DNA of 64,000 nucleotides from Pedobacter suwonensis (GCF_900111825.1 NZ_FOJM01000011.1:1-64000); one strand, 5' to 3'. Shown: positions 35,122-44,554, numbered from the stretch's first letter. Made by a program: numbers and translations. The notes: generated from the sequence alone by a model not told the origin.

Positions 35122-36891
35122 TTACACTTTGGCAATCCCTTTTGAAGAGAACTGAAGATCGTAAAGCTTTTTATAATAACCGTTTAATTTTAACAACTGC
35201 TGATGCGTTCCTTTTTCTTTGATTTCTCCTTTATCAAGCACAATAATCTGATCGGCTTTTTGAATGGTTGAAAGGCGGTGGGCGATTACAATTGAGGTAC
35301 GGCCCTCCATTAAATTATCAATGGCTTTCTGGATCAATAACTCGGTTTCAGTATCCACCGACGAAGTGGCCTCATCTAAAACCAGGATAGCCGGATTATG
35401 GACCAATGCACGGATAAAGGAAATTAACTGCGCCTGACCTGCAGAAAGTGTGGCGCCTCTTTCCATCACATTATATTGATACCCGCCAGGCAAACGTTCA
35501 ATAAAATCGTGGGCACCTACTTTTTTGGCTGCATTTACCACGTCTTCTATCGTAATTTCAGGGTTGTTAAGCGTAATGTTATTCAAAATGGTGTCTGAAA
35601 ACAAGAAAACATCCTGAAGAACCGTGGCAATGTGATTTCTGAGATAATCGAGTTCAAAATCTTCAATATGGATACCATCAACAGTGATATCTCCTTTTTT
35701 CACTTCGTAAAAGCGGTTCAGGATATTAATGGTAGAAGATTTACCGGCACCAGTCGCCCCAACCAGGGCAACAGTTTCACCAGCTTTAACCTCAAAACTG
35801 AGGTCTTTTAGTACATAGTTATCGTCATTGTACGCAAACCAGACCTTCTCAAACTTAATATTTCCTTCCAGTTTGCCAGGTTTTTGTTTACCGTTGTTAG
35901 GGGTAGTTTCGTCCGTATCTAAAACTTTAAAAACACGTTCTGCACCCACCATACCCATTTGCAGGGTATTAAATTTATCTGCCAGTTGGCGGATGGGCGT
36001 AAAAACCATACCGAGGTACATAATAAACTGTGTAATGGTACCGGGCGTAACATCCAGCGGTTTGGAAAGAATGCTTTTTGCACCATACCATACCAATAAA
36101 CCCAATGACATGGCCGAAATCAGCTCAACTACAGGGAAGAATATAGAATAATACCAATTGCTACGGATATTGGCATCGCGATAACGTTTGTTGATGGCAT
36201 AAAATTTTCGGTATTCCTGTTTCTCCCTCGCAAAATACTGCACAATAGAAACGCCGGTAATGTGCTCCTGCAAAAAGGTATTCAGGTTTGAAACCTCATT
36301 TCTAATTTCCTGAAAGGCAACCTTAATCGCTTTCTGAAATTTCCTTGTAGCCATAATCAGCAATGGAATGGGCAAAAGCACAACTAAACTTAATTCCCAA
36401 TCGGTGTAAAACATCACGCCAACAATAACCACTACCTGCAAACTGTCGCCGATCATGGAAATTAAACCTTCCGAAAAGATATCAGCAATGGTTTCGAGGT
36501 CTGAAACCGTTCTGGTGATCAATTGACCTATTGGTGTTTTATCGAAAAACTTGAGCCGCAACCTGGTAATGTGGTTAAAAACACTGATCCGCAGATCGCG
36601 GATAACAGACTGCCCTAATGTATTGGTTAACAGCGTATGGTTATATTGGATCAAACTCTGCAAAACGAGCATAAAAACCATCAGCATGGTCATATTTACC
36701 AGGCCATCGTAATTTCCATTTAAAATATAATGATCAAGTGTGTATTTGATGAGAAACGGGCGTACGGGTGAAATGGCTGCCAGCAAAATGGTTAAAATAA
36801 CCGACCACACAAAAACGGCACGGTAAGGCTTTACATATTTAAAAATACGTTTCAGTAATCCGGTGTTATATACGTCGCCTGTAACTGCCAT
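35122..36891 (-). CDS. ABC exporter with fused membrane and ATPase domains
   Basis: Type IV ABC half-exporter of the MsbA/multidrug group, 589 aa, working as a homo- or heterodimer in the inner membrane. Six transmembrane helices occupy about residues 20-310. The ATPase domain has Walker A GATGAGKSST (near residue 380), the Q-loop, signature LSAGQAQ (a variant of LSGGQ), Walker B ILVLDEATSSVD and the switch histidine in IVIAHRLSTI. Substrate is unknown (lipid or drug). It is flanked by gaps of 110-130 bp on the same strand, so it is probably transcribed alone. Confidence 0.9.
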   Translation of the reverse strand: MAVTGDVYNTGLLKRIFKYVKPYRAVFVWSVILTILLAAISPVRPFLIKYTLDHYILNGNYDGLVNMTMLMVFMLVLQSLIQYNHTLLTNTLGQSVIRDLRISVFNHITRLRLKFFDKTPIGQLITRTVSDLETIADIFSEGLISMIGDSLQVVVIVGVMFYTDWELSLVVLLPIPLLIMATRKFQKAIKVAFQEIRNEVSNLNTFLQEHITGVSIVQYFAREKQEYRKFYAINKRYRDANIRSNWYYSIFFPVVELISAMSLGLLVWYGAKSILSKPLDVTPGTITQFIMYLGMVFTPIRQLADKFNTLQMGMVGAERVFKVLDTDETTPNNGKQKPGKLEGNIKFEKVWFAYNDDNYVLKDLSFEVKAGETVALVGATGAGKSSTINILNRFYEVKKGDITVDGIHIEDFELDYLRNHIATVLQDVFLFSDTILNNITLNNPEITIEDVVNAAKKVGAHDFIERLPGGYQYNVMERGATLSAGQAQLISFIRALVHNPAILVLDEATSSVDTETELLIQKAIDNLMEGRTSIVIAHRLSTIQKADQIIVLDKGEIKEKGTHQQLLKLNGYYKKLYDLQFSSKGIAKV

Positions 36892-37019
36892 GTTTAGGGT
36901 TTAGGGCGTAAGGCTTAGGGTATAAGGCCTGACACCTTTTTAATAATTTTAAATTATACTATCTTTTATCACTATTTCTATAACGGTCGCTGCACCTTCC
37001 GCCTTAAACTTTCGGCCTT

Positions 37020-37772
37020 CTACCGCAAATATGGATATTCTATTTTTACTAAATACAAACCACATGCAGGTACCGATTGCCCGGCCTTGCTACGGTTTTT
37101 ACTTTCTATTATTGCCTTAAAAGCAGCTAAATTTATTTCTTTTTTACCAACCGACACCAAAGTACCCATAATGGCCCTCACCATGTTCCGCAAAAAACGA
37201 TCTGCCTGTATGGTAAAAACCAGGCCACCTTCCTGTTCTTCAAATACCGCTTTAGTGATTTTACAATTGTTGGTAAAAGTTTGGGTATTTGATTTACTGA
37301 AACAGGAGAAATCGGTATAATTTAACAAAACAGCAGCAGCCTCATTCATGGTTTCCACGTCAAGCGGATCTTTTACCAACCATGACCTGTTAACCTTAAA
37401 AGGATCTTTTGCAAAGTGGATATAATATTGATAAGCACGTGCTGTCGCATCAAAGCGGGCATGGGCATCAGGATGTACGGGCATTATTTTTTTTGCAGCA
37501 ATTTGATAGGGCAACATGGCATTGATGCCAGCAATGGCATTCAGTACCTTAAGTTCTTCTACATCTTCAACATCAAAATGTGCATAAAAATCTGTGGCAT
37601 GCACTCCGGCATCGGTTCTTCCACAGCCCAATGTTTCGATAGGCTGCCGAAAAAAAACAGACATCGCCTTATCCAACAATTCCTGAACGGTGATCGCGTT
37701 AGGTTGCGTTTGCCAGCCATGGTATAAGCTGCCATCGTATGCCAATTGGATGAAATACCTTTTTTTACTCAA
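37020..37772 (-). CDS. truA: tRNA pseudouridine(38-40) synthase
   Basis: TruA modifies U38-U40 in the anticodon stem of many tRNAs. The catalytic aspartate lies in GCGRTDAGVHA; FLRNMVRAIMGTLV is the other family block. I start it at the TTG at 37772, giving MSKKRYFIQLAYDGSLYHGWQ, which matches the usual TruA N-terminus. The longer frame from ATG 37802 would add ten residues overlapping an exact promoter (TTTG-N19-TACTTTTG, 37810-37780). That promoter predicts an mRNA start near 37773, so the message would be almost leaderless with a TTG start. The start is my inference; the function is firm. Confidence 0.92.
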   Translation of the reverse strand: MSKKRYFIQLAYDGSLYHGWQTQPNAITVQELLDKAMSVFFRQPIETLGCGRTDAGVHATDFYAHFDVEDVEELKVLNAIAGINAMLPYQIAAKKIMPVHPDAHARFDATARAYQYYIHFAKDPFKVNRSWLVKDPLDVETMNEAAAVLLNYTDFSCFSKSNTQTFTNNCKITKAVFEEQEGGLVFTIQADRFLRNMVRAIMGTLVSVGKKEINLAAFKAIIESKNRSKAGQSVPACGLYLVKIEYPYLR

Positions 37773-37779
37773 AACAATG

Positions 37780-37810
37780 CAAAAGTACAGTTTAACAGCC
37801 AAAGGGCAAA
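37780..37810 (-). promoter_or_regulatory. truA promoter
   Basis: On the minus strand: TTTG (37810-37807), a 19-nt spacer and TACTTTTG (37787-37780). Exact pattern match. It lies over the first codons of the longer truA reading frame and so argues for the downstream TTG start. Confidence 0.65.
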
Positions 37811-37974
37811 GCGCGAAGGCCAGAGTTTGGAGTTGGGCGTTTGGAGCTCAGCGAAAATTCCCGTCACAAACAGTCATTAATGCTTCTTATATACGAATCC
37901 CACTCCTATCCAGTAACTTTAATCTTCTTTCTTTTATCAAAAAAGGCTAGATTTGTTCTAATATATTTACATTC

Positions 37975-38442
37975 ATGATACAAAGAATACAATCTATCTG
38001 GCTTTTTTTAGCCACTTTAACCCTTATTTTAATGCTTTTTTTACCAATCGCAACAAAAGTTGTCAGTGGTGATGAAAATCAGGTATTCACAAATGGCCTG
38101 CATTACTTTGTTAATGGAAAAAGCGGAAAGGTACTAAATGTTGACGTTTTCCTGCCCTTAATCATTACACACTCCGTACTGATATTGCTGTGCTTCATTA
38201 ACATTTTCAGATTTAAAAAACGTACTCAGCAAAAACGGATTGCAGTATTTACCATTGCAGCTATTGCCGGGTTTGCTTTTTGGTGCAGCATTTATGTAAA
38301 AGAACTTCCTGGCGGCATAGAAGGTGCTAATTTTGGTGTTGGCGCTTACCTGCCAGCTGTAGCGATCCTCTTTATTGTACTGGCTATTTTTGGCATCAAT
38401 AAAGATGAAAGGCTGATCCGTTCTGCTGAAAGATTAAGATAG
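37975..38442 (+). CDS. DUF4293 membrane protein
   Basis: A 155-residue integral membrane protein of the uncharacterised DUF4293 family found in Bacteroidota. The N-terminus MIQRIQSIWLFLATLTLILMLFLPI is characteristic. Four transmembrane segments are visible (about 9-29, 62-82, 92-108, 124-143), with an extracytoplasmic loop after the first. Function is unknown. It begins a plus-strand group of four small genes with short gaps (13, 7 and 51 bp), likely one transcript. Confidence 0.85.
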   Translation: MIQRIQSIWLFLATLTLILMLFLPIATKVVSGDENQVFTNGLHYFVNGKSGKVLNVDVFLPLIITHSVLILLCFINIFRFKKRTQQKRIAVFTIAAIAGFAFWCSIYVKELPGGIEGANFGVGAYLPAVAILFIVLAIFGINKDERLIRSAERLR

Positions 38443-38455
38443 TTTAATCGATTTC

Positions 38456-39019
38456 ATGATGAAAAACCGAATGTTATCTACAGATCGAACCCGTGAATTG
38501 CTTAACTTATTAAAGCAACGTTTCGAAAAAAACATGAACCGGCACGAGGATATGGAATGGCAACACGTACTGAATAAATTGGAAGCCAATCCACAGAAAC
38601 TTTGGGCGCTGAATGAAATGGAAGAAACCGGTGGAGAACCGGACGTAGTTGATCTTGACAACAAAAACGGCATTTATCTTTTTTTCGATTGTGCCGCTGA
38701 AAGTCCAAAAGGACGTAGAAGTGTGTGTTATGATGCCGAAGCGCTGGCATCAAGAAAAGAACATAAGCCAAAAGACAGCGCCATTAATCTTGCAAATGAA
38801 TGGGGTGTTGAACTTTTAACCGAAACACAATATCATTATTTGCAGCAATTTGGCAAGTTTGACAGCAAAACCTCCAGCTGGATCAAAACACCTGATGATA
38901 TTAGAAACCTGGGCGGCGCATTGTTTTGCGACTACCGCTATGGAAAAGTTTTCACTTATCATAATGGCGCAGAATCTTATTATGCAGCAAGGGCTTTCAG
39001 AGCTTGCTTAAGGGTTTGA
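38456..39019 (+). CDS. DUF4256 protein
   Basis: A 187-residue soluble protein of the uncharacterised DUF4256 family. Family blocks are LLKQRFEKNMNRHEDMEW, LNEMEETGGEPDVV, DCAAESPKGRRSVCYDAEAL and FCDYRYGKVFTYHNGAESYYAARAFR. No catalytic motif is obvious. It starts 13 bp after the DUF4293 gene and ends 7 bp before the next gene. Confidence 0.88.
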   Translation: MMKNRMLSTDRTRELLNLLKQRFEKNMNRHEDMEWQHVLNKLEANPQKLWALNEMEETGGEPDVVDLDNKNGIYLFFDCAAESPKGRRSVCYDAEALASRKEHKPKDSAINLANEWGVELLTETQYHYLQQFGKFDSKTSSWIKTPDDIRNLGGALFCDYRYGKVFTYHNGAESYYAARAFRACLRV

Positions 39020-39026
39020 TTTTAAA

Positions 39027-39488
39027 ATGATTATTAAATATCTATCTTTCAGTATTTCGATTGCCTTTATCTCATGGATTGTCGGCATGTTGATAAACGC
39101 TTTCATCAGAAAAACTGATTTTTACCACAATCACCTAAATCACCTTAATTTTATTAAAAGTGAAAAACTGAATAAAATTATTGGATTGCCTGTTTTTAAA
39201 TGGATAGTGAAAAATACTTTTTTCAAATTTTTCAATCAAAAACTTAAACTTAAAGGCAAGATTGACGAGGCTGGTTTAATTAAATTACGTGCTGAGATGA
39301 CGACATCGGAAACAGATCATTTAATTGCGTTTATTTTTGTAACTTGTTTTGCAATTGTTGCTTTTTACAATTTCAAATTTAAATCTGGCGGCATTATCAT
39401 GTTTGTAAACATAATTATGAATCTGTATCCGTCTTTACTGCAGCAAGAGAACAAAAGGAGAATAGATCAATTTATCAATAAATTTTAG
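39027..39488 (+). CDS. CrtO-like small membrane acyltransferase candidate
   Basis: A 153-residue membrane protein with helices at about residues 3-25 and 95-135. I recognise a loose resemblance to glycosyl-diaponeurosporenoate acyltransferase (CrtO) family members: an E..TSETDHLIAFIF segment in the position of their conserved Glu...His helix, and a C-terminal NIIMNLYPSLLQQENKRRID like their N..Y.....QRYNR.R. The assignment is tentative and the substrate unknown; no carotenoid genes are nearby. Its base composition is more AT-rich than its neighbours. Confidence 0.5.
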   Translation: MIIKYLSFSISIAFISWIVGMLINAFIRKTDFYHNHLNHLNFIKSEKLNKIIGLPVFKWIVKNTFFKFFNQKLKLKGKIDEAGLIKLRAEMTTSETDHLIAFIFVTCFAIVAFYNFKFKSGGIIMFVNIIMNLYPSLLQQENKRRIDQFINKF

Positions 39489-39539
39489 ATTTATCTCCAC
39501 TCCTTATAAATATTGTAAAAGGAAATTAAAAAGATTACA

Positions 39540-39908
39540 ATGAAGGTAACCCCGGAGCATAATGAAAAAATAGCTAAAATGACTTTTTCATCTGTTTACC
39601 CGCATTATGTTACAAAAGTTGAGAAAAAAGGAAGAACAGTTGAAGAGCTGCACCAGGTAATTAACTGGTTAACAAGCTACAAAGAAGAACAAATCCAAAA
39701 ACACATCCAACAGAAAACAACCTTTAAAGACTTTTTCGAACAAGCTAATATCAATCCGAAAGCGCATTTGATTACCGGTATGATTTGTGGTTACCGGATT
39801 GAAGAAATTGAGTATCCATTGACCAGACAAGTGCGTTACCTGGATAAATTGGTTGATGAATTGGCTAAAGGCAAAACGATGGAAAGAATTTTGAGGACTG
39901 ATAACTAA
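39540..39908 (+). CDS. DUF2200 protein
   Basis: A 122-residue soluble protein of the DUF2200 family. The recognisable core is [32 protein letters not shown], followed by [51 protein letters not shown]. Function is unknown. It is the last gene of the small plus-strand group. Confidence 0.9.
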   Translation: MKVTPEHNEKIAKMTFSSVYPHYVTKVEKKGRTVEELHQVINWLTSYKEEQIQKHIQQKTTFKDFFEQANINPKAHLITGMICGYRIEEIEYPLTRQVRYLDKLVDELAKGKTMERILRTDN

Positions 39909-40103
39909 TTAAAATTGATCGGTACTGATCAAATCCTAATTTCGGCGACTAAAGAAATCAAGTTTTAATGCGGTAATCCGTTTAAAGGTTTTAAGCGACA
40001 ATTTGCCCTTTGCCAGCCTGCCATTTTCTTTCTATTTTTTTAACCACCCTATTTCGTCCTTATTTCCAAACATTTAGCCTAAAAAACTATTTACTTGATT
40101 CTC

Positions 40104-40134
40104 TGTGAAATACAAAATATTAACCGTACCTTTG
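40104..40134 (+). promoter_or_regulatory. Promoter of the DEAD-box helicase gene
   Basis: TGTG (40104-40107, one mismatch to TTTG), a 19-nt spacer and TACCTTTG (40127-40134). The leader before the ATG at 40160 would be about 20 nt. Confidence 0.55.
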
Positions 40135-40159
40135 CGGCTCAATTAAAATAAATAGACGA

Positions 40160-42046
40160 ATGACAAACCCATTTCAATTATTGGGGATAAGTGATGACGT
40201 CGTTAATGCCGTAAAGGACCTTGGATTCGAAAATCCAACGCCGATTCAGGAGCAAAGTATTCCTGTACTGTTAGAAGGCACTAATGATTTTGTTGGTTTG
40301 GCCCAAACAGGAACAGGAAAAACAGCCGCATTTGGTTTGCCGCTGTTAGAACTAATCGATTTTAAAGTTAACAAACCACAGGCATTGATTTTATGCCCTA
40401 CCCGTGAGTTATGCTTGCAAATCGCTAACGACCTTAAAAACTTTTCTAAAAACATTGCTAATGCCCACGTGGTTGCCGTTTACGGTGGCGCGAACATTAT
40501 GCAACAACTACGCGAAATCCGTCAGGGAATTCAGATCGTAGTGGCCACGCCCGGCCGTATGTTGGATATCATTGGCCGTAAAGCCATCGATTTTTCAAAT
40601 GTTAAATATGTGGTGCTTGATGAAGCTGACGAGATGTTGAACATGGGTTTCCAGGACGACATCAACGACATTTTATCAACCACTCCTGATGACAAAAAAA
40701 CCTGGTTATTCTCGGCTACCATGCCGTCGGAAGTTCGCCGTATAGCTAAAAACTATATGGATAACCCTGTAGAACTAACCATGGGCACAAAAAACACTGG
40801 TAACGTTAACATCGAACACGAATATTACATCGTTCGTGCACGTGATAAATACGCTGCCTTAAAACGAATTGTAGATTTTAACCCTGATATTTTTGGCGTT
40901 GTTTTCTGCAAAACGAAATTAGATACCCAGGATATTGCAGAACATTTAATTAAAGACGGCTATAATGCTGATGCTTTACACGGCGATTTATCGCAACAAC
41001 AACGTGATAAGGTAATGCAGCGTTTCCGTGAGCGTAACATGCAATTGTTAATTGCTACTGATGTGGCTGCACGCGGTATTGACGTAAACAATGTAACGCA
41101 CGTAATCAACTATTCTTTACCTGATGAAATTGAAAGTTATACCCACCGTTCGGGCCGTACCGGCCGTGCAGGTAAAACCGGTATCTCCATCTGTATCATC
41201 AACTCTAAAGAACTGGGCAAAATCCGTCAGTTAGAGCGCATTATCGGTAAACAGTTTACCAAAGCCGAACTGCCTACAGGATTTGATGTTTGCGAAAAAC
41301 AATTGTTCTCACTGGTACACAAAGTACACAATGTAGAGGTTAACAACGAACAGATCGATCAGTACATTCCTCGTATTATGGATGAATTTAAAGATCTATC
41401 TAAAGAGGATGTGATTAAACGTTTTGCTTCGCTGGAATTTAACCGTTTCTTAGATTATTATGCCAAAGCGCCTGATTTAAATGCTGCTGTAGGTGAAGAT
41501 CGTGGTGAAAGAGGTGAGCGTGGCGAAAGACGCGGACGCGGTAGCGAAGGCTATACCCGTTTGTTTATTAATTTAGGTTCTGTAGATGAATTTACCCGGG
41601 GCGATATGTTATCTTTTATCTGTAACAACGGTAAAATTGGTGGCAAAAGCGTTGGTAAAATTGATTTAAAAGGTGTTTTCTCTTTCTTTGAAGTAGAAGA
41701 TGCTGTTGCAGACAAAGTTTTTGAAGGCTTTAAATCAGTTGAATTTAACGGTCGCCAGGTACGTATCGAGAAAAGCGGAGATAGCGGTCGTGGTGAAGGT
41801 GCTGGCGAAAGGCGCGGTGGCGGTGAAAGACGTGGCGGTGGTTTCGGCGGCGAACGCAGAAGCGGCGGTGGTTATCGTGGTGGCGACAGAAGAAGTTCTG
41901 GCGGCAGCGGAAGACGTGAAGGTGGAAACAGCGGTGGCGGTTTCAGAGATTTCTCTGGTCGCAGCCGTGATGAAAAAGGTGGAAGCGGACGTAGAGAAGG
42001 CGGAAACCGTGAAGGTGGAAGTGGCGAACGCCGTAAAAAATGGTAA
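40160..42046 (+). CDS. DEAD-box ATP-dependent RNA helicase with RNA-binding domain and Gly/Arg tail
   Basis: DeaD/CsdA-type RNA helicase, 628 aa. All core motifs are present: the Q motif (FENPTPIQEQSIPVLLEG), AQTGTGKTA, PTRELCLQ, TPGR, DEAD (VLDEADEM), SAT, and RGIDV/HRSGRTGRAGKTG. A DbpA-type RNA-binding domain follows (about 468-545: TRLFINLGSVDEFTRGDML). The last 80 residues are Gly/Arg/Ser/Glu-rich (RRGGGERRGGG and similar), probably disordered and RNA-binding. Likely role: ribosome assembly or mRNA remodelling, possibly cold-responsive; the last point is family knowledge only. Confidence 0.95.
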   Translation: MTNPFQLLGISDDVVNAVKDLGFENPTPIQEQSIPVLLEGTNDFVGLAQTGTGKTAAFGLPLLELIDFKVNKPQALILCPTRELCLQIANDLKNFSKNIANAHVVAVYGGANIMQQLREIRQGIQIVVATPGRMLDIIGRKAIDFSNVKYVVLDEADEMLNMGFQDDINDILSTTPDDKKTWLFSATMPSEVRRIAKNYMDNPVELTMGTKNTGNVNIEHEYYIVRARDKYAALKRIVDFNPDIFGVVFCKTKLDTQDIAEHLIKDGYNADALHGDLSQQQRDKVMQRFRERNMQLLIATDVAARGIDVNNVTHVINYSLPDEIESYTHRSGRTGRAGKTGISICIINSKELGKIRQLERIIGKQFTKAELPTGFDVCEKQLFSLVHKVHNVEVNNEQIDQYIPRIMDEFKDLSKEDVIKRFASLEFNRFLDYYAKAPDLNAAVGEDRGERGERGERRGRGSEGYTRLFINLGSVDEFTRGDMLSFICNNGKIGGKSVGKIDLKGVFSFFEVEDAVADKVFEGFKSVEFNGRQVRIEKSGDSGRGEGAGERRGGGERRGGGFGGERRSGGGYRGGDRRSSGGSGRREGGNSGGGFRDFSGRSRDEKGGSGRREGGNREGGSGERRKKW

Positions 42047-42066
42047 AACATAAACCAAATATTTAT

Positions 42067-42099
42067 AGCCGTTCTGATTATTCAGAGCGGCTTTTTTTT
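42067..42099 (+). terminator. Intrinsic terminator after the DEAD-box helicase gene
   Basis: AGCCGTTCTGA (42067-42077) pairs with TCAGAGCGGCT (42082-42092) with one G-U pair around a 4-nt loop, followed by TTTTTTTT. It begins 20 bp after the stop codon. Confidence 0.9.
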
Positions 42100-42165
42100 A
42101 AAAATAAGAACTGGTTATTTATTACCGAAGTACTGTTCCTAACAAAGGTTAACTATTTATGCTTT

Positions 42166-42498
42166 TCAGCTCCAGGAAAAAGCAGTATAGGCTATGTGAT
42201 TAGCATTCATAAATTCGCCAAACAGCGAATAGGCCTTATTACCACTAAACCGCTGCTTTAAAGCGAATAATAAACCAGACTTATCCCCTGGTGCTAAATT
42301 AAAGATTTGATAAAACTTATCTACCTCTTCTGGTTCAAGGGTATAGGTATATTCATAATCCGTATCTCCCCAGATGGCTTCAATTGATTTTCCAATATCA
42401 TATCCATCAAAGTAAAGTTGATCACGATCAGTAAAATACAATTCCATCGATATTTTGATATCGGGTTTTTCCAGGTAAAATAAGGTAGCTTTTTCCAA
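42166..42498 (-). CDS. Small soluble protein of unknown function
   Basis: A 110-residue acidic protein, not recognised with confidence. Visible features are a beta-rich first half (IKISMELYFTDRDQLYFDGYDIGKSIEAIWG), a DTDYEYTYTLEPEEVDKFYQIF segment, then LLFALKQRFSGNKAYSLFGEFMNANHIAYTAFSWS. It resembles small proteins of unknown function in Firmicutes and Bacteroidota that I recall only as hypothetical. Codon use looks normal and the composition is that of a folded protein, so I believe it is real. It is convergent with the helicase gene. Confidence 0.6.
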   Translation of the reverse strand: MEKATLFYLEKPDIKISMELYFTDRDQLYFDGYDIGKSIEAIWGDTDYEYTYTLEPEEVDKFYQIFNLAPGDKSGLLFALKQRFSGNKAYSLFGEFMNANHIAYTAFSWS

Positions 42499-42709
42499 GG
42501 TATTTAATCTGTTTTAGGCTAGTGATGCCGGAAGATAACATCCGGTACGAAATCTAACTGCAATTTATAAATTATACAACACCAAAAATAAGATAGTAGG
42601 ATTAGCTCTTTTTCGTTTCAACATATCGCGGAATGTCATAAATGCGCATCTTTTAAACCAAATCACTTTCAGAATATTATCTTTAACGTTAGCTATACTA
42701 AACAACATT

Positions 42710-44554
42710 ATGCGTTATTTAAGGTTTTTCTTTGTTTTATTCCCATTACTTATTGGCAATAAACTTTATGCCCAACCAAAGGTACCTGATCAAAAAATGC
42801 GGTGGTTTGCCGATGCTAAACTGGGCATTTTTATTCACTGGGGCATATACTCCGTAAATGGAATTTCCGAATCCTGGTCGTTTTTTAACAACTACATTAA
42901 TCATAACGCTTACATGAAACAGCTTGATGGTTTTACTGCAGCTAAATACCAGCCCGCAACATGGGTAAATTTAATAAAAGAGAGTGGTGCCAGATATGCC
43001 GTAATTACAACAAAACATCATGACGGTGTTGCACTTTGGGACAGTAAAATGCCAGGTGCTACCACCACGGTAAAGCATAGTGCAGCCAAAAAAGATTTAA
43101 TTACACCATTTGTAAGTGAACTTAAAAAATCAGGTCTTAAAACAGGTTTATATTTTTCATTACCAGATTGGAGCTATCCTGATTATGACGGTTTTACGCG
43201 TGACAGAAACCGTTACGAATATAAGCAAGACCCTGCCCGGTTTAAAAAATTCCAGAATTATTTTCATGGACAGCTCAATGAACTTTCCAGCCAATACAAT
43301 CCGGATTTAGTTTGGTTTGATGGCGATTGGGAACATAGCGGCGAAGAATGGCAGGCTAAACAAATATTGGAAAATCTGCGTAAGGCGAATCCAAATGTTA
43401 TTATCAATTCGCGTTTAAATGGCCACGGCGATTACGATACACCGGAGCAGGGTGTTCCGGTGTTAAAGCCTGCATCTCCAGAGTGGGAATTGTGTTACAC
43501 CATGAACGATTCGTGGGGATACCAACCTTATGACAACCACTACAAATCGCCGAATATGATTATCCGTACACTTGTTGATTGCATTAGTATGGGTGGTAAT
43601 TTGTTGCTTGATATCGGTCCGAAAGCGGATGGAACCATTGCGCCTGAACAGGTTAAAATTTTAAAAGGTTTAGCTCACTGGACACAAAAACATGCTGAAG
43701 CCATTTACGGTACGCAGGCTGGAATCCCAAGCGGCCACATTGTCGGAAAAACGAGTTTATCCAAAAACAAAGATGTGTTGTATCTGTATCTGGACTATAA
43801 AACAAAAAATGGCATTTTGCTATCAGGTATCAAATCGAAAATCAACAAAATTGAAATCGTTGGCAGCAAAGCGCAGATACATTCAATCAAATTAAATGAA
43901 ACTGATTATTTACTTAATTTAAAAGAACCTGATTTCGACAGCGATGTAACCGTTATAAAAGTCTCCTTAGATGGCCCTATCGAACTTGCGGATAGTAAAC
44001 AAGCCGCCCTTTCGCTGGCAGACCTGTATGCCGCGCCCAAAGAAAATGAGTTAACCAGCTTAAGCCTGAATAAACTGGCCGGTAATTTAAACGCCGGCAT
44101 TAATATATTTCAAAATAGCAGCTTACCTGCCGACGGTTTAGACTTTGACCCAGGCATTAAAAATGCGGATCAAAAAGTTAGTAACTGGGTAATCAAAAAT
44201 GCCGAGGCCCTTTACAAAACCGGAAAAGGAATCCCTGGCGGGCATTACCAGGGCAACACCGCACTTTCTGCCGATAAACAAACGCTTTATTTATTTGTAG
44301 AAGGCACACCAACTGGTCCCATTGCCATTAAAGGCTTAAAAAACGACATCAGCAGGATCAGGATTGTAGGTGAAGGCACTATGCTTCCGCACGAAATTTA
44401 TAACAAACTATATTGGAGCAAGATACCTGGTATGGTTTACATTCCACTACCTGAAGATAAGCTGGATCCTGAATTAACCGTAATTGCTGTACTTTTAGAT
44501 CGTCCGGTTGACCTGTACCGTGAAAAAGTTGGTGCGATTGAAAGCAATCTTTAA
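42710..44554 (+). CDS. Exported alpha-L-fucosidase (GH29) with duplicated C-terminal domain
   Basis: GH29 alpha-L-fucosidase, 614 aa, with signal peptide (MRYLRFFFVLFPLLIGNKLYAQ). GH29 barrel blocks: FIHWGIYSVNG, VITTKHHDGVALW, and the nucleophile Asp204 in LVWFDGDW; GGNLLLDIGPKADGTI closes the barrel. The usual C-terminal beta-sandwich appears twice: residues 324-426 start WTQKHAEAIYGTQAGIPSGH and 493-602 start WVIKNAEALYKTGKGIPGGH, joined by a 65-residue linker. It stands alone on the plus strand, 5.5 kb from the second SusCD locus that encodes another GH29. Confidence 0.9.
   Translation: MRYLRFFFVLFPLLIGNKLYAQPKVPDQKMRWFADAKLGIFIHWGIYSVNGISESWSFFNNYINHNAYMKQLDGFTAAKYQPATWVNLIKESGARYAVITTKHHDGVALWDSKMPGATTTVKHSAAKKDLITPFVSELKKSGLKTGLYFSLPDWSYPDYDGFTRDRNRYEYKQDPARFKKFQNYFHGQLNELSSQYNPDLVWFDGDWEHSGEEWQAKQILENLRKANPNVIINSRLNGHGDYDTPEQGVPVLKPASPEWELCYTMNDSWGYQPYDNHYKSPNMIIRTLVDCISMGGNLLLDIGPKADGTIAPEQVKILKGLAHWTQKHAEAIYGTQAGIPSGHIVGKTSLSKNKDVLYLYLDYKTKNGILLSGIKSKINKIEIVGSKAQIHSIKLNETDYLLNLKEPDFDSDVTVIKVSLDGPIELADSKQAALSLADLYAAPKENELTSLSLNKLAGNLNAGINIFQNSSLPADGLDFDPGIKNADQKVSNWVIKNAEALYKTGKGIPGGHYQGNTALSADKQTLYLFVEGTPTGPIAIKGLKNDISRIRIVGEGTMLPHEIYNKLYWSKIPGMVYIPLPEDKLDPELTVIAVLLDRPVDLYREKVGAIESNL

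Noticed and set aside
36895-36930. Telomere-like TTAGGG-rich tract
   Set aside because: Only a short imperfect TAGGGT/TAAGGC run between genes, similar to other simple repeats in the window.
41700-42058. Overlapping Ala/Val-rich and Ser/Thr-rich frames on both strands over the end of the helicase gene
   Set aside because: They are shadows of the Gly/Arg-rich repetitive tail of the DEAD-box helicase; low complexity in one frame gives long open frames in the others.
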